Below are positions 7,710 through 15,977 of a stretch of 52,315 nt of DNA, piece after piece. The stretch is from the IMG/VR virus record IMGVR_UViG_3300042562_002373, positions 1 through 52,315 of that record. One strand, given 5' to 3'. The position numbers and the translations under genes are program-made. The stretch is from a virus. Below the pieces are notes generated by a model. The model searched no databases and was not told the DNA's origin. It saw only the letters and a program-made list of their open reading frames with translations. The stretch's first letter is position 1; each line of letters opens with the position of its first letter.

Positions 7710-8270
7710 TTATTTATTATTAATTTTATCTGAGGCATATTTAACCCCCATTATTGTCCCTATAATTGAGAACGCGTTTGTTAGTAATATACCGAACATA
7801 TTAGACCATACATTACCAATGTCATGTGATTCCTTACTACCACTAATTATAGATGCTCCATACATTAAACTAGTAATAACACCAACACCGATTATAATGT
7901 ACAATGAAACTTTAACTATCACACCAATCAACTCAAATTGAGTTTTTTTCTGTAAGATATCTAAATCATTCTCAGCATTATTCTTAGCTTCTTCAGCTTG
8001 TTTAAGAGCGTCATTTAATTCGTCAGTCATCCTTTCATTCTCTTCACGCCATTGAGTTAACTCAGTGTTCTGCGTTTGAATCTTTTTGGTGATTTCTAGA
8101 CGTTTTCTTCTATTCTCGTTATCTTTTTCTATGCAAGCTTTTAGATAATCAGAAAATTCTTTATTATCTGTCTTAATTAGTTTAACGATATTACCCTCCA
8201 GACCCATTTTCTTCTTATCGTATAGAGCCAACAAGACCTCTATAGTTTTATCGTCAAACTTAACTTCCAT
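7710..8270 (-). CDS. Coiled-coil protein with two C-terminal membrane segments
   Basis: 186 residues. Residues about 45-110 form a strongly charged coiled coil (KKIQTQNTELTQWREENERM). Two hydrophobic segments follow: about 112-140 (IGVIVKVSLYIIIGVGVIT) and 155-178 (MFGILLTNAFSIIGTIMGV). Topology would place the coil in the cytoplasm. Its start codon overlaps the stop of the response-regulator gene by one base (TAATG), so the two are translationally coupled, and the histidine kinase is just upstream. It could be the output of that pathway, a holin-like lysis protein, or a membrane anchor for the regulator; no family recognised. Confidence 0.8.
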   Translation of the reverse strand: MEVKFDDKTIEVLLALYDKKKMGLEGNIVKLIKTDNKEFSDYLKACIEKDNENRRKRLEITKKIQTQNTELTQWREENERMTDELNDALKQAEEAKNNAENDLDILQKKTQFELIGVIVKVSLYIIIGVGVITSLMYGASIISGSKESHDIGNVWSNMFGILLTNAFSIIGTIMGVKYASDKINNK

Positions 8271-8707
8271 TATCTGTATACTTTAAATGGTGCTTTTCTA
8301 TTTTTATAGCTATCATAGTCCTTTCTAAACTCCTCAAGTCTAGGTTCAATTTCATCAGATTTAAGTATCCAAAATTGAGCCCCAGCCTTCATAGCTTTTG
8401 CTTGTTCCTCAGCTTCATTTGAAGAAGATATAATTCCGATAATCACATGATTACCATACTCAAAATTAATTCTTCTTACTAATTCGATTCCATCAAATGC
8501 AGAACCAATTAAATTTAAGTCAACGAAAACACATTCTGGTTTATCGTCTACATTATTACTTTCAAACCAAGCTTTGAATAATTTTTCTGCCTCATCTGCT
8601 GATGAAACACTTTGAAGTGAAAGGGTGATGTCTAAGAGACTGCAAGCGTCTTCAAAAACTAGATGAAATAAATCTTCATCATCTACTAATAGTATTGAAT
8701 CTATCAT
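8270..8707 (-). CDS. Single-domain response regulator (CheY-like receiver)
   Basis: 145 residues forming only a receiver domain; no DNA-binding output domain. The acidic pocket is D9-D10 in LLVDDED, the phospho-acceptor is D63 in CVFVDLNL, the switch Ser is at 94-96 in IISSSN, and the conserved Lys is K116 in FWILKSDE. It lies 36 bases after the histidine-kinase gene and overlaps the following membrane-protein gene by one base. As a stand-alone receiver it should act by protein contact, most simply with the coiled-coil membrane protein next door. Phage-encoded response regulators are unusual. Confidence 0.9.
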   Translation of the reverse strand: MIDSILLVDDEDLFHLVFEDACSLLDITLSLQSVSSADEAEKLFKAWFESNNVDDKPECVFVDLNLIGSAFDGIELVRRINFEYGNHVIIGIISSSNEAEEQAKAMKAGAQFWILKSDEIEPRLEEFRKDYDSYKNRKAPFKVYR

Positions 8708-8743
8708 GGCTTTATATTTAAATATTAGGTTATTAGGTAAAAA

Positions 8744-10918
8744 TTATTTAATCATTATTAATATTCTGGTTCCAACCTCGTTTTTTTCACAAGTAATATT
8801 GAATCCATGCTCTTTAAGTATTGCTATACATATGTTTAAGCCCAATCCAGAGCCACTTTCTTTTTGATTTTCTTTTCTAGTATATGGTTCAGATAATTTA
8901 TTAAAATCATCTTGAGACATACCTCTACCATTATCTTGGATAGCAATATGTGAGTCATCTTCCATAAAAATCGCAACTACTTTTGAGTCAGAATCATTAT
9001 ATTTAAGACCATTACGAATTAAATTATCAATTGCTGTACAAAATAAAGGTTCGTTAACATCTAATGTTGGTAACCAATCAATCACAACTTGACTTGAATA
9101 TGCTGTTGATGATAAATATGAATTTAGAATATCTCTTAAATTTAAATGTTCTTTAGTTAATACAACATCTTCTTTAACTAAGTTAGTGAATTCATAAACT
9201 CCTTTGTAAACTTTTTGTGTATGTTTAAGACCTTCCTTAAGCATTTTTAATGGTGCTTCTAATTTCAAACGTTCAATGTCTTCTTTCTTTAATCTTCGTT
9301 CTAACGAACTAATTCCTCTTGGAATGTATGTATTTATTCCAGAATGCATATCATGTCTTAGAATCTTCGCAGCGTGTTCTAAATATGTATTTTTCTTTTC
9401 AATCTCTCTCTTTTGTTCATAAGAAATGGTAACATCTGTTGCAATTTTCATAATACGATAAACCTTACCGTCAACACCAACAATTGGGTTGTAAGTCGCT
9501 TGCAAATAAACTAAAGAACCATCTTTTTTTGTTCTAACAATTTCACCTGAAAATGATGAACCTTCTTTTAATTTTTCCCAAAAAAGATGATAATCGTCAC
9601 TTTTAGAATATTCTTTATCTACAAAAATTCTATGATGACCTCCAACTATTTCCTCACATGATGAATATCCCATAGTTTCTATGAATAAATCATTAGCAAA
9701 AATGATATTACCTTCTAAATCAAATTCAATAACTGCATTAGATTTATTTATAGCACTCATTCTATTATGAATTTCAACTTCCTTTTTTTTAAGTTCAGTA
9801 ACGTCTTGACGTATAGACATGAATCCTTCAAGTTTACCATCATCATCAAAACTAGCTTTTACAGAAGTATCTAAATAGTAAAGGTCTCCGTCTTTTTTCT
9901 TGTTGGTAACCACTTCATTCCATATCTTTTTATCCTTTACAACTGTTTTGTGCATATTATCCCAATATTCTGGTGGTATTGCAATAAATGGTACTGTTCC
10001 TAAATCTTTAGAATTTGAACTAGAGTTTACTATATTATGGTCTTTACCAATAGCTTCTTCTAATGACCATCCAGAAACATCAGTAAATTTCTGATTAATA
10101 TAAGTTATCTTTCCACGCTTATCAGCTTTACTAACCAATACAGATGAGTTCACAAAATGCTGAAACTCAGCTAATTCATTCTTAAGTTCGTTACCTTCTT
10201 GAACTGAATAAGCAAATGAGTATAATGACGATAACATTTCAGCAAAAGTAACTTCCACTTTATGCCATTCTCTAACTGTATAGCTTTCAATACAGATTAC
10301 ACCAATTACTTCACCTTTATAAACGATTGGAACGTCAAGCATTGCTTTAATACCTAATGGGTCTGAATAAGTTTCTTTAAAACATTGTGTTGATGGGTGT
10401 AAATTAACATCATTTGCAATTATAATCGGATTTGTTTTAAGACCACTGAAATATGGTTTATAATCTTTTTCAAAAATCTTAATACCATTAACCCATTCAC
10501 CAGTTTTTTTCTCATATAATTGTTCACATACAATACTTGTTTTTTTCTGGTTGTATAACCAAATAGAACATCTATCAGCACATATACTATTGGTAACTTC
10601 TTTAGTTAATAATTTTGCCCCATCAGTAACATTACCTTCATAGAATAATGGGTTATGAGTTTGAGAAATTAATGTTTCATTTAAATTTCTAGCGTAATAG
10701 TTTAGTTTAACGGATTCTTTGTTTTTATTTAAATAATCTTTAATCATTGTACCAAATAATGGTATAAGGGTTATAAAACATAAAAATTCAGTCCATCTAG
10801 TAATGACACATGATGGTACATAACCAGTTAATACACATAATTTTACAATTAAAAATATCGCCATAACTATTACTGCGAATACAAAACTAATAATTGAGCT
10901 CTTTTTAAGGTTAATCAT
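8744..10918 (-). CDS. Membrane-bound sensor histidine kinase (GAF-PAS-PAS-HisKA-HATPase)
   Basis: 724 residues from ATG 10918, chosen because it sits 7 bases after a late-type element. Two membrane segments (about 9-31 and 43-60) are followed by a GAF-like domain (about 85-240), two PAS domains (about 250-375 and 385-500), a phospho-acceptor helix with H522 in ILRHDMHSG, and an ATPase domain with N box (DNLIRNGLKYND, 631-642), G1 DNGRGM (662-667) and G2 GSGLGL (689-694). All key residues are present, so the enzyme should be active. The adjacent receiver is the likely partner. Ligand unknown. The domain set is that of bacterial kinases, so acquisition from a host is likely, but the base composition is like its neighbours. 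Confidence 0.92.
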   Translation of the reverse strand: MINLKKSSIISFVFAVIVMAIFLIVKLCVLTGYVPSCVITRWTEFLCFITLIPLFGTMIKDYLNKNKESVKLNYYARNLNETLISQTHNPLFYEGNVTDGAKLLTKEVTNSICADRCSIWLYNQKKTSIVCEQLYEKKTGEWVNGIKIFEKDYKPYFSGLKTNPIIIANDVNLHPSTQCFKETYSDPLGIKAMLDVPIVYKGEVIGVICIESYTVREWHKVEVTFAEMLSSLYSFAYSVQEGNELKNELAEFQHFVNSSVLVSKADKRGKITYINQKFTDVSGWSLEEAIGKDHNIVNSSSNSKDLGTVPFIAIPPEYWDNMHKTVVKDKKIWNEVVTNKKKDGDLYYLDTSVKASFDDDGKLEGFMSIRQDVTELKKKEVEIHNRMSAINKSNAVIEFDLEGNIIFANDLFIETMGYSSCEEIVGGHHRIFVDKEYSKSDDYHLFWEKLKEGSSFSGEIVRTKKDGSLVYLQATYNPIVGVDGKVYRIMKIATDVTISYEQKREIEKKNTYLEHAAKILRHDMHSGINTYIPRGISSLERRLKKEDIERLKLEAPLKMLKEGLKHTQKVYKGVYEFTNLVKEDVVLTKEHLNLRDILNSYLSSTAYSSQVVIDWLPTLDVNEPLFCTAIDNLIRNGLKYNDSDSKVVAIFMEDDSHIAIQDNGRGMSQDDFNKLSEPYTRKENQKESGSGLGLNICIAILKEHGFNITCEKNEVGTRILIMIK

Positions 10919-10925
10919 AAATTCT

Positions 10926-10941
10926 TTTATTAAATAAATAT
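10926..10941 (-). promoter_or_regulatory. Putative phage late promoter (signalling operon)
   Basis: ATATTTATTTAATAAA on the minus strand, a one-base-longer form of the late element, ending 7 bases before the kinase ATG. Predicts late expression of the kinase, regulator and membrane protein. Confidence 0.55.
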
Positions 10942-10955
10942 CTAATAAAATAAGA

Positions 10956-10983
10956 AAACCCCTAGGAAATTCCATAGGGGTTT
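10956..10983 (-). terminator. Rho-independent terminator
   Basis: 9-bp stem AAACCCCTA/TAGGGGTTT followed on the minus strand by TTTTCTTATTTT. It insulates the kinase operon from the YceI-like gene upstream. Confidence 0.85.
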
Positions 10984-11006
10984 ATGATTTTTTATATAAT
11001 TATTAA

Positions 11007-11531
11007 TTACGCTTTCATCATTTGGATACTAACGATTAATTTTACGTCATCTGATACTAAAATACCGCCTTTCTCACCAACAGCATTAAACGATAAACCA
11101 TACTCAGAACGCTTAATAACACCTTCCAATTCAAAACCATATTTAGTCTGTCCATAAGCATCAACATCGTTACCATTATAAGTACCGCTTAATGTAATTG
11201 GTAATTCAATATCACGAATAGTTAATAATCCATTAACATCATAATTACCATTGTCTAACTTATTAATTTCAGTTGATTTAAATGTAATTTTAGGGTAGTT
11301 CTCAGCTGAAAAGAAATCATCTGATTTTAAATGATTATCTCTATCTGTGATATTAGTTGTTACTGAATCAACATCCGCTTCAAATGTTAATGTAGCGTCA
11401 GTGAAATCTTCTAACTCTGCTTCCATAGTTGCATCAAATTTAGTGAATCTACCGTTAACAGTAGAAATCATTAAATGTTTCACCTTAAACTCAATGTCTG
11501 AGTGTAATGGGTCAATTTTAAATGTACTCAT
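11007..11531 (-). CDS. YceI-like lipocalin-fold protein
   Basis: 174 residues matching the YceI family along nearly the whole length: FKIDPLHSDIEFKVKHLMIS at the start, FTKFDATMEAELEDFTDA, the conserved NHLKSDDFFSAENYPKITF and the C-terminal VGEKGGILVSDDVKLIV. YceI proteins bind isoprenoid-like or amide lipids in a beta barrel. This copy lacks a signal peptide, so it should be cytoplasmic. It is the last gene of a three-gene operon behind a host-type promoter at 12218-12248, which suggests early or middle expression. Role in a phage is unclear. Confidence 0.9.
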   Translation of the reverse strand: MSTFKIDPLHSDIEFKVKHLMISTVNGRFTKFDATMEAELEDFTDATLTFEADVDSVTTNITDRDNHLKSDDFFSAENYPKITFKSTEINKLDNGNYDVNGLLTIRDIELPITLSGTYNGNDVDAYGQTKYGFELEGVIKRSEYGLSFNAVGEKGGILVSDDVKLIVSIQMMKA

Positions 11532-11536
11532 AATTT

Positions 11537-11965
11537 TTACTTTACTAATTCTTTTAATTTATTATTCATTATTAAAATTCGGTCCAAATCATCTGATTTT
11601 AATTTACCAGATTGGTTCCAAGTTTCAACTACATCTTTTAAATAGTCTACAACTTCACCTTTGTACTTATTAATTTCTTCTTCTCTAAGATTAAGTATTT
11701 CATCTTCAATTTTTTTAACATCAACAGCATCGTTTTTAACCGCATCATATTTTTTGAGGTGTTTATTTAAAACTTCACCTTGACTATCAGCTGTTTCAAA
11801 TCTGAAGTAATCAGTCTTATCAACATTTTTATATGTATAACTAGCTCCTCTTTTGAAGATAATAGTTAAGTCTTTTTTACTTGGTTCATATGTTGAAGCC
11901 AAGATGTTAGATGATTCATAGATTGCTTTAATCTTTACATCTGTTTCTACTCTTTTTAAAATCAT
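11537..11965 (-). CDS. KTSC-domain protein
   Basis: 142 residues. The N-terminal half fits the KTSC domain: IYESSNILASTYEPSKKDLT, then the aromatic turn ASYTYKNVDKTDYFRF, then GEVLNKHLKKY. The C-terminal half is a charged helix ending MNNKLKELVK. KTSC proteins are common in phages and some bacteria; their biochemical role is unsettled. Middle gene of the operon that starts at 12200. Confidence 0.82.
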   Translation of the reverse strand: MILKRVETDVKIKAIYESSNILASTYEPSKKDLTIIFKRGASYTYKNVDKTDYFRFETADSQGEVLNKHLKKYDAVKNDAVDVKKIEDEILNLREEEINKYKGEVVDYLKDVVETWNQSGKLKSDDLDRILIMNNKLKELVK

Positions 11966-11984
11966 AACTTTATTTTATTTTTTA

Positions 11985-12200
11985 TTATTTTGCGTGTGTT
12001 CTGTACTTTTTAATATCTGATAACTCATATAATGTACCAGTACTAGTTACAGTACTTTCAGCATCAGCTGTTTCGTTTTCAACTATTATTAAGTAATTAC
12101 CAGTGATAACCATACCACTATCAGTGTATTCTTCTTTGATTATGTTGTTAGATACCTTAACCCATAATTCTACTTTTCCAAAAATTGGTGCTCCTTGCAT
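11985..12200 (-). CDS. Small hypothetical protein, 71 aa
   Basis: Start set at the ATG at 12200, which lies 18 bases after a host-type promoter; longer reading upstream would cross that promoter. Starts MQGAPIFGKVELWVKVSNN. Mostly beta strands with Thr/Ser-rich middle and a basic tail. Not recognised. First gene of the operon with the KTSC and YceI-like genes. Confidence 0.7.
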   Translation of the reverse strand: MQGAPIFGKVELWVKVSNNIIKEEYTDSGMVITGNYLIIVENETADAESTVTSTGTLYELSDIKKYRTHAK

Positions 12201-12217
12201 ATTAATTTTTTTTACAA

Positions 12218-12248
12218 CAAAGATAGTACTATTTATTATTAAAAACAA
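12218..12248 (-). promoter_or_regulatory. Host-type (Bacteroidota sigma-A) promoter
   Basis: On the minus strand: TTG, exactly 20 bases, TATCTTTG. Matches the TTG...TAnnTTTG pattern and reads towards the 12200 gene. It lies nearly back to back with the ClpC promoter. Confidence 0.7.
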
Positions 12249-12251
12249 CTA

Positions 12252-12282
12252 TTGATTTTTTTTGTAATAATAACTACTTTTG
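12252..12282 (+). promoter_or_regulatory. Host-type promoter (ClpC-like gene)
   Basis: TTG at 12252, 20-base spacer, TACTTTTG at 12275-12282, 18 bases before the ATG. Confidence 0.72.
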
Positions 12283-12300
12283 TAAAAATAAAAATGTCTT

Positions 12301-14811
12301 ATGAATAGAGAAATTGTACCTAAGGTTAAACTTATAATAAACAACGCAATGAATGAAGCCAAAAGTAATGAGGATGTCCTTGTTAGACCTGAGCATATTT
12401 TAATAGCGGTATTATTGGATGATAGTAACATCTGTGTTAACGCATTTAAAAAATTAGGTGCGGATGTGAATGTATTACATGATAAGTTAAGTGAGCACAT
12501 CAGAGAAAAAAACTTAACACCTAGTGTTACTGGTAGTAAAAGAATTAGATTACCATTCAGTGATGAAATGAAATGGGTGATGAATAAAGTTGATAAAGAA
12601 TCTGAGTTATTGAATGATGCTCACATAGATTTAGAACATGTTACTTTATCGATTTTAACCCATAAAAAGTTGCGTATTGTTCAAATATTGACTAGCTTTG
12701 GTATAAATTACGAAAATTTTAAAAAAGTTATAATTAATATGAGAGGTAAATTAGATGAAAAAGATATCCCAAAGAATATGTTAGGGGATGACGATGAAAA
12801 CGTTTTTGGTGAAGAATTTGGTGATAAATCAAAGAAAACAACTGTTAAACGTGGTAAGGCAAGTAAAACACCAGTATTAGATAATTTCTGTGCTGACGTT
12901 ACTAAAGCTGTAGAAGAAGGGAATGTTGACCCTATTATTGGTAGAGAGAAAGAGATTAAACGTGTATCTCAAATTTTATCAAGAAGAAAAAAGAATAACC
13001 CAGTATTGATTGGTGAACCTGGTGTTGGTAAAACAGCTATCATTGAAGGTTTAGCTCAATTAATTGTTGATGGTAAAGCACCTAGAATGTTATTAGAAAA
13101 AAGAATCTATTCTTTAGACTTAGCATCGATTGTTGCTGGTACAAAATATCGTGGTCAATTCGAAGAACGTATGAAAGCGATATTAGATGAATTAAAAGCG
13201 AATAAAGACGTTATCTTATTCATTGATGAGTTACATACCATTGTTGGTGCTGGAAACTCCTCAGGCTCTTTAGATGCATCTAATATTTTCAAACCAGCAT
13301 TGGCTAGGGGTGAAATACAAATCATTGGTGCTACAACACTTGACGAATTTAGAGAGAACGTAGAAAAAGATGGTGCATTGACTAGACGTTTCCAACAAGT
13401 ATTGGTTGAAGAACCAAGTTTAGAGGAAACTATTACTATGCTTAAAAGTATTAGAGGTAAATATGAAAATCACCATAAGGTTACTTATACTGATGAAGCT
13501 ATTGAAGAATGTGTTAAATTATCTGATAGATATATCACTGATAGAGCTATGCCAGATAAAGCTATCGATGTTTTAGATGAAGCTGGTGCTAGTACAAATA
13601 TTGAAGTTGAGATTCCAGAAAAAGTAAAAACATTGGAAGCTAAGAAAGCTGAAATTCAAACTAAGAAAATGGATGTGGTTTCAAAACAAAAATATGAAGA
13701 AGCTGCTAAGTTAAGAGATGAGGAAAGAAAAATCGATACTGATTTAGCTAAGGCTAAAGAAGAATGGGTTAAAAATCTTGATGAGAAAAGAACTATTGTT
13801 GATGTTGATTTAATTTCTGATGTTGTATCTATGATGACTGGTATTCCAGTAAATAAGATTTCAACTCAAGAGAATAAACGATTAATGAATATGGATAAAG
13901 AATTGCTTGGTAAAGTAATTGGTCAAGATGATGCAATCGTTAAAGTATCCAAAGCTATCAAACGTAGTCGTTTAGGTATCAAAGATAAAAACAAACCATC
14001 ATCATTTATATTCTTAGGACCTACTGGTGTTGGTAAAACTCACTTATCTAAAGTACTAGCTGAATATGTATATGGTGATAAGGATGCATTGATTAGAGTG
14101 GATATGTCTGAGTTCATGGAGAAACATTCTGTGTCTAGATTGATTGGTCCACCACCAGGATATGTTGGTTATGAAGAAGGTGGACAATTAACTGAGAAAG
14201 TTAGAAGAAAACCATATTCAATTATCTTATTAGATGAAATTGAAAAAGGTCATGACGATGTATTCAACTTACTATTACAAGTATTAGATGAAGGTCATTT
14301 AACTGATGGTTTAGGTCGTAAGATAAATTTCAAAAATACTATTATCATTATGACATCAAATGTTGGTGTTAGAGAGTTAACTAGTTTCGGTAAGAACATT
14401 GGATTTGAAACTGACGCTGCAATTGTAAATGAACAAGAGAAAGCTCGTTCAATTATTGAGAAAGCATTGAAAAAGAAATTCAAACCAGAGTTCCTTAACC
14501 GTATTGATGAAACTATTATCTTTAACAGTCTTAAAGCAGATGATATCAATGTAATTATCCATAACGAATTGGATAAATTAAAAGCTAGAGTTAAAGAGAT
14601 TGGTTACGAAATCAAGATTAATAAATCAGCTGTTGATTATGTTGCTAAACAAGGTTATGATGAAGCATATGGTGCCAGACCACTTACTAGAGCGATTCAA
14701 AGATACATTGAAGACCCAGTAACTGATGAAATCCTTAATGGTAACTTTAAAGAAGGTGACACCATTAAAATCACATACGATAAGAAAGAAGATAAAATTA
14801 TTTTATCTTAA
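12301..14811 (+). CDS. clpC: ClpC/ClpA-type AAA+ unfoldase
   Basis: 836 residues with the full two-ring layout: N-terminal double Clp repeat (about 1-145), first AAA+ module (P-loop GEPGVGKT 238-245, Walker B ILFIDELH with D309-E310), a short middle domain with a UVR-like stretch (KQKYEEAAKLRDEER), and second AAA+ module (GPTGVGKT 573-580, ILLDEIEK, arginine-finger region PEFLNRIDE). KNIGFETD (I700-G701-F702) falls where ClpA and ClpC carry the IGL/VGF loop that docks on ClpP; ClpB lacks this. No clpP is visible here, so it may recruit host ClpP to alter proteolysis. Host-type promoter upstream, terminator downstream, single-gene transcript. A ClpB-like disaggregase role is less likely because of the short middle domain. 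Confidence 0.93.
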   Translation: MNREIVPKVKLIINNAMNEAKSNEDVLVRPEHILIAVLLDDSNICVNAFKKLGADVNVLHDKLSEHIREKNLTPSVTGSKRIRLPFSDEMKWVMNKVDKESELLNDAHIDLEHVTLSILTHKKLRIVQILTSFGINYENFKKVIINMRGKLDEKDIPKNMLGDDDENVFGEEFGDKSKKTTVKRGKASKTPVLDNFCADVTKAVEEGNVDPIIGREKEIKRVSQILSRRKKNNPVLIGEPGVGKTAIIEGLAQLIVDGKAPRMLLEKRIYSLDLASIVAGTKYRGQFEERMKAILDELKANKDVILFIDELHTIVGAGNSSGSLDASNIFKPALARGEIQIIGATTLDEFRENVEKDGALTRRFQQVLVEEPSLEETITMLKSIRGKYENHHKVTYTDEAIEECVKLSDRYITDRAMPDKAIDVLDEAGASTNIEVEIPEKVKTLEAKKAEIQTKKMDVVSKQKYEEAAKLRDEERKIDTDLAKAKEEWVKNLDEKRTIVDVDLISDVVSMMTGIPVNKISTQENKRLMNMDKELLGKVIGQDDAIVKVSKAIKRSRLGIKDKNKPSSFIFLGPTGVGKTHLSKVLAEYVYGDKDALIRVDMSEFMEKHSVSRLIGPPPGYVGYEEGGQLTEKVRRKPYSIILLDEIEKGHDDVFNLLLQVLDEGHLTDGLGRKINFKNTIIIMTSNVGVRELTSFGKNIGFETDAAIVNEQEKARSIIEKALKKKFKPEFLNRIDETIIFNSLKADDINVIIHNELDKLKARVKEIGYEIKINKSAVDYVAKQGYDEAYGARPLTRAIQRYIEDPVTDEILNGNFKEGDTIKITYDKKEDKIILS

Positions 14812-14817
14812 ATAACT

Positions 14818-14841
14818 AAAGCCTGAATTTTTTCAGGCTTT
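14818..14841 (+). terminator. Rho-independent terminator
   Basis: 10-bp stem AAAGCCTGAA/TTCAGGCTTT, 4-base loop, then T run. Ends the ClpC-like transcript. Confidence 0.9.
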
Positions 14842-14845
14842 TTTT

Positions 14846-14861
14846 ATATTTATTAAATAAA
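14846..14861 (+). promoter_or_regulatory. Putative phage late promoter
   Basis: ATATTTATTAAATAAA on the plus strand, 5 bases before the ATG at 14867. Confidence 0.55.
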
Positions 14862-14866
14862 AAGTT

Positions 14867-15568
14867 ATGCCATACAAAGTACATACTAAAGACGGTAACC
14901 CATATTGTGTTGAGAAACTAAACGGTGAAGATGTTGGCTGTAGTGATAAAGAACATATTGGTGCTTATCTAGGTAAATTAAATTCAGTTGCTGAAAATGA
15001 AATAGAAGAAGGTTATTTAGATAAATTTAATATTAAAAAGGGCATGAATGCTCTAATACAAACATTAAAAGACGAAAGTATCAAGACATCTGACGCTTAT
15101 AAATTAATTACTTCTGGTAAAGAACTATCTAAAGAAGAGAAAAAGCAAGTACAAAAACAATTACTTAGTTTAATAACCAAACTAAGTTCAGCAGCAATAT
15201 TTTTATTACCAGGTGGCTCAATACCGATATTAGCATATAATTTAATTAAAAATAAAAAGGCAAAAGAAACCAAACAACCAGAAGAAATTATGGAAAATAA
15301 ACTAGTAGGTGGTAGAGCTGATAACGAAACTATTAAAGACTTATCAAAAAAGTTCAGAGTAACTGTAAAGTATTTACAACAACAACTTAAAAAAGGTATG
15401 AAAGTTGAATCTGAACATACTGATGATAAAGAGAAACAAAAAGAAATTGCATCAGACCATTTAGCTGAATTCCCAAACTACTACGAAGAACTTGAAGGCG
15501 TGGAAAAGAAACTAAAAAAATATTGGAAAGATAGACTTAAAGAAAAAGTTAATCAACCAAAGAAATAG
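14867..15568 (+). CDS. DUF5661-type protein with central hydrophobic segment
   Basis: 233 residues. The N-terminus has a phage-typical Cys-pair module (GNPYCVEKLNGEDVGCSD). A hydrophobic stretch near residues 103-123 (SSAAIFLLPGGSIPILAYNL) may insert in a membrane. The C-terminal 80 residues match DUF5661: GGRADNETIKDLSKKF, KGMKVESEHTDD, IASDHLAEFPNYY. A late-type element upstream and the mix of a charged domain with a membrane segment suggest a virion-associated or late protein. It overlaps the GNAT gene tail to tail by 20 bases. Confidence 0.82.
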   Translation: MPYKVHTKDGNPYCVEKLNGEDVGCSDKEHIGAYLGKLNSVAENEIEEGYLDKFNIKKGMNALIQTLKDESIKTSDAYKLITSGKELSKEEKKQVQKQLLSLITKLSSAAIFLLPGGSIPILAYNLIKNKKAKETKQPEEIMENKLVGGRADNETIKDLSKKFRVTVKYLQQQLKKGMKVESEHTDDKEKQKEIASDHLAEFPNYYEELEGVEKKLKKYWKDRLKEKVNQPKK

Positions 15569-15977
15569 TTCCAATGTACTCAAAACTACCACAAACTCTT
15601 TTATTATCCGCATAATGTTGTTTATAAACATTCTCATGTTTAATATCACTTCTTAATTTTTTATGTTTACTAGTTGGTTTCCATAAAGGTGAATTAAGTC
15701 TATATGATATTAATCTTGGGTGTGCTGTTCTAGAATAGTATCTACATCCATCATCAATATACATTTGAGCAATCATATCTGATAATCTAGGACCAATACC
15801 CATTCCTTGGAAATCTGGTAGTATTACAGTCCTATGACCTCTCCATGCATTTTTAATATAACCACTAGGCATTGATAACGTTGCATTGAAACCAATTACT
15901 TGACCATCCCATACAACAATATAGCATCTAGCGGCTTTATTTATTTTATCATCTAAATAGTGATGGTCCTTAAACAT
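15549..15977 (-). CDS. GNAT acetyltransferase domain (3' half of split ABC-GNAT gene)
   Basis: 142 residues from the ATG at 15977. Contains GHRTVILPDFQGMGIGPRLS, the acetyl-CoA-binding loop of GNAT enzymes, and conserved strands YIVVWDGQVIGFNATLS. Upstream of the ATG the same frame stays open and reads VRPEIKLELYRTNY before MFKDHHYL, which looks like genuine protein joined to the ABC ATPase. So this is probably the C-terminal half of a single ABC ATPase-GNAT protein separated by a shift at 16032-16040. Substrate unknown; a nucleic-acid or protein target is possible. Confidence 0.85.
   Translation of the reverse strand: MFKDHHYLDDKINKAARCYIVVWDGQVIGFNATLSMPSGYIKNAWRGHRTVILPDFQGMGIGPRLSDMIAQMYIDDGCRYYSRTAHPRLISYRLNSPLWKPTSKHKKLRSDIKHENVYKQHYADNKRVCGSFEYIGTISLVD

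Noticed and set aside
12249-12500. Minus-strand frame at the start of the ClpC-like gene
   Set aside because: Lies inside conserved ClpC coding sequence and across its promoter; antisense artefact.
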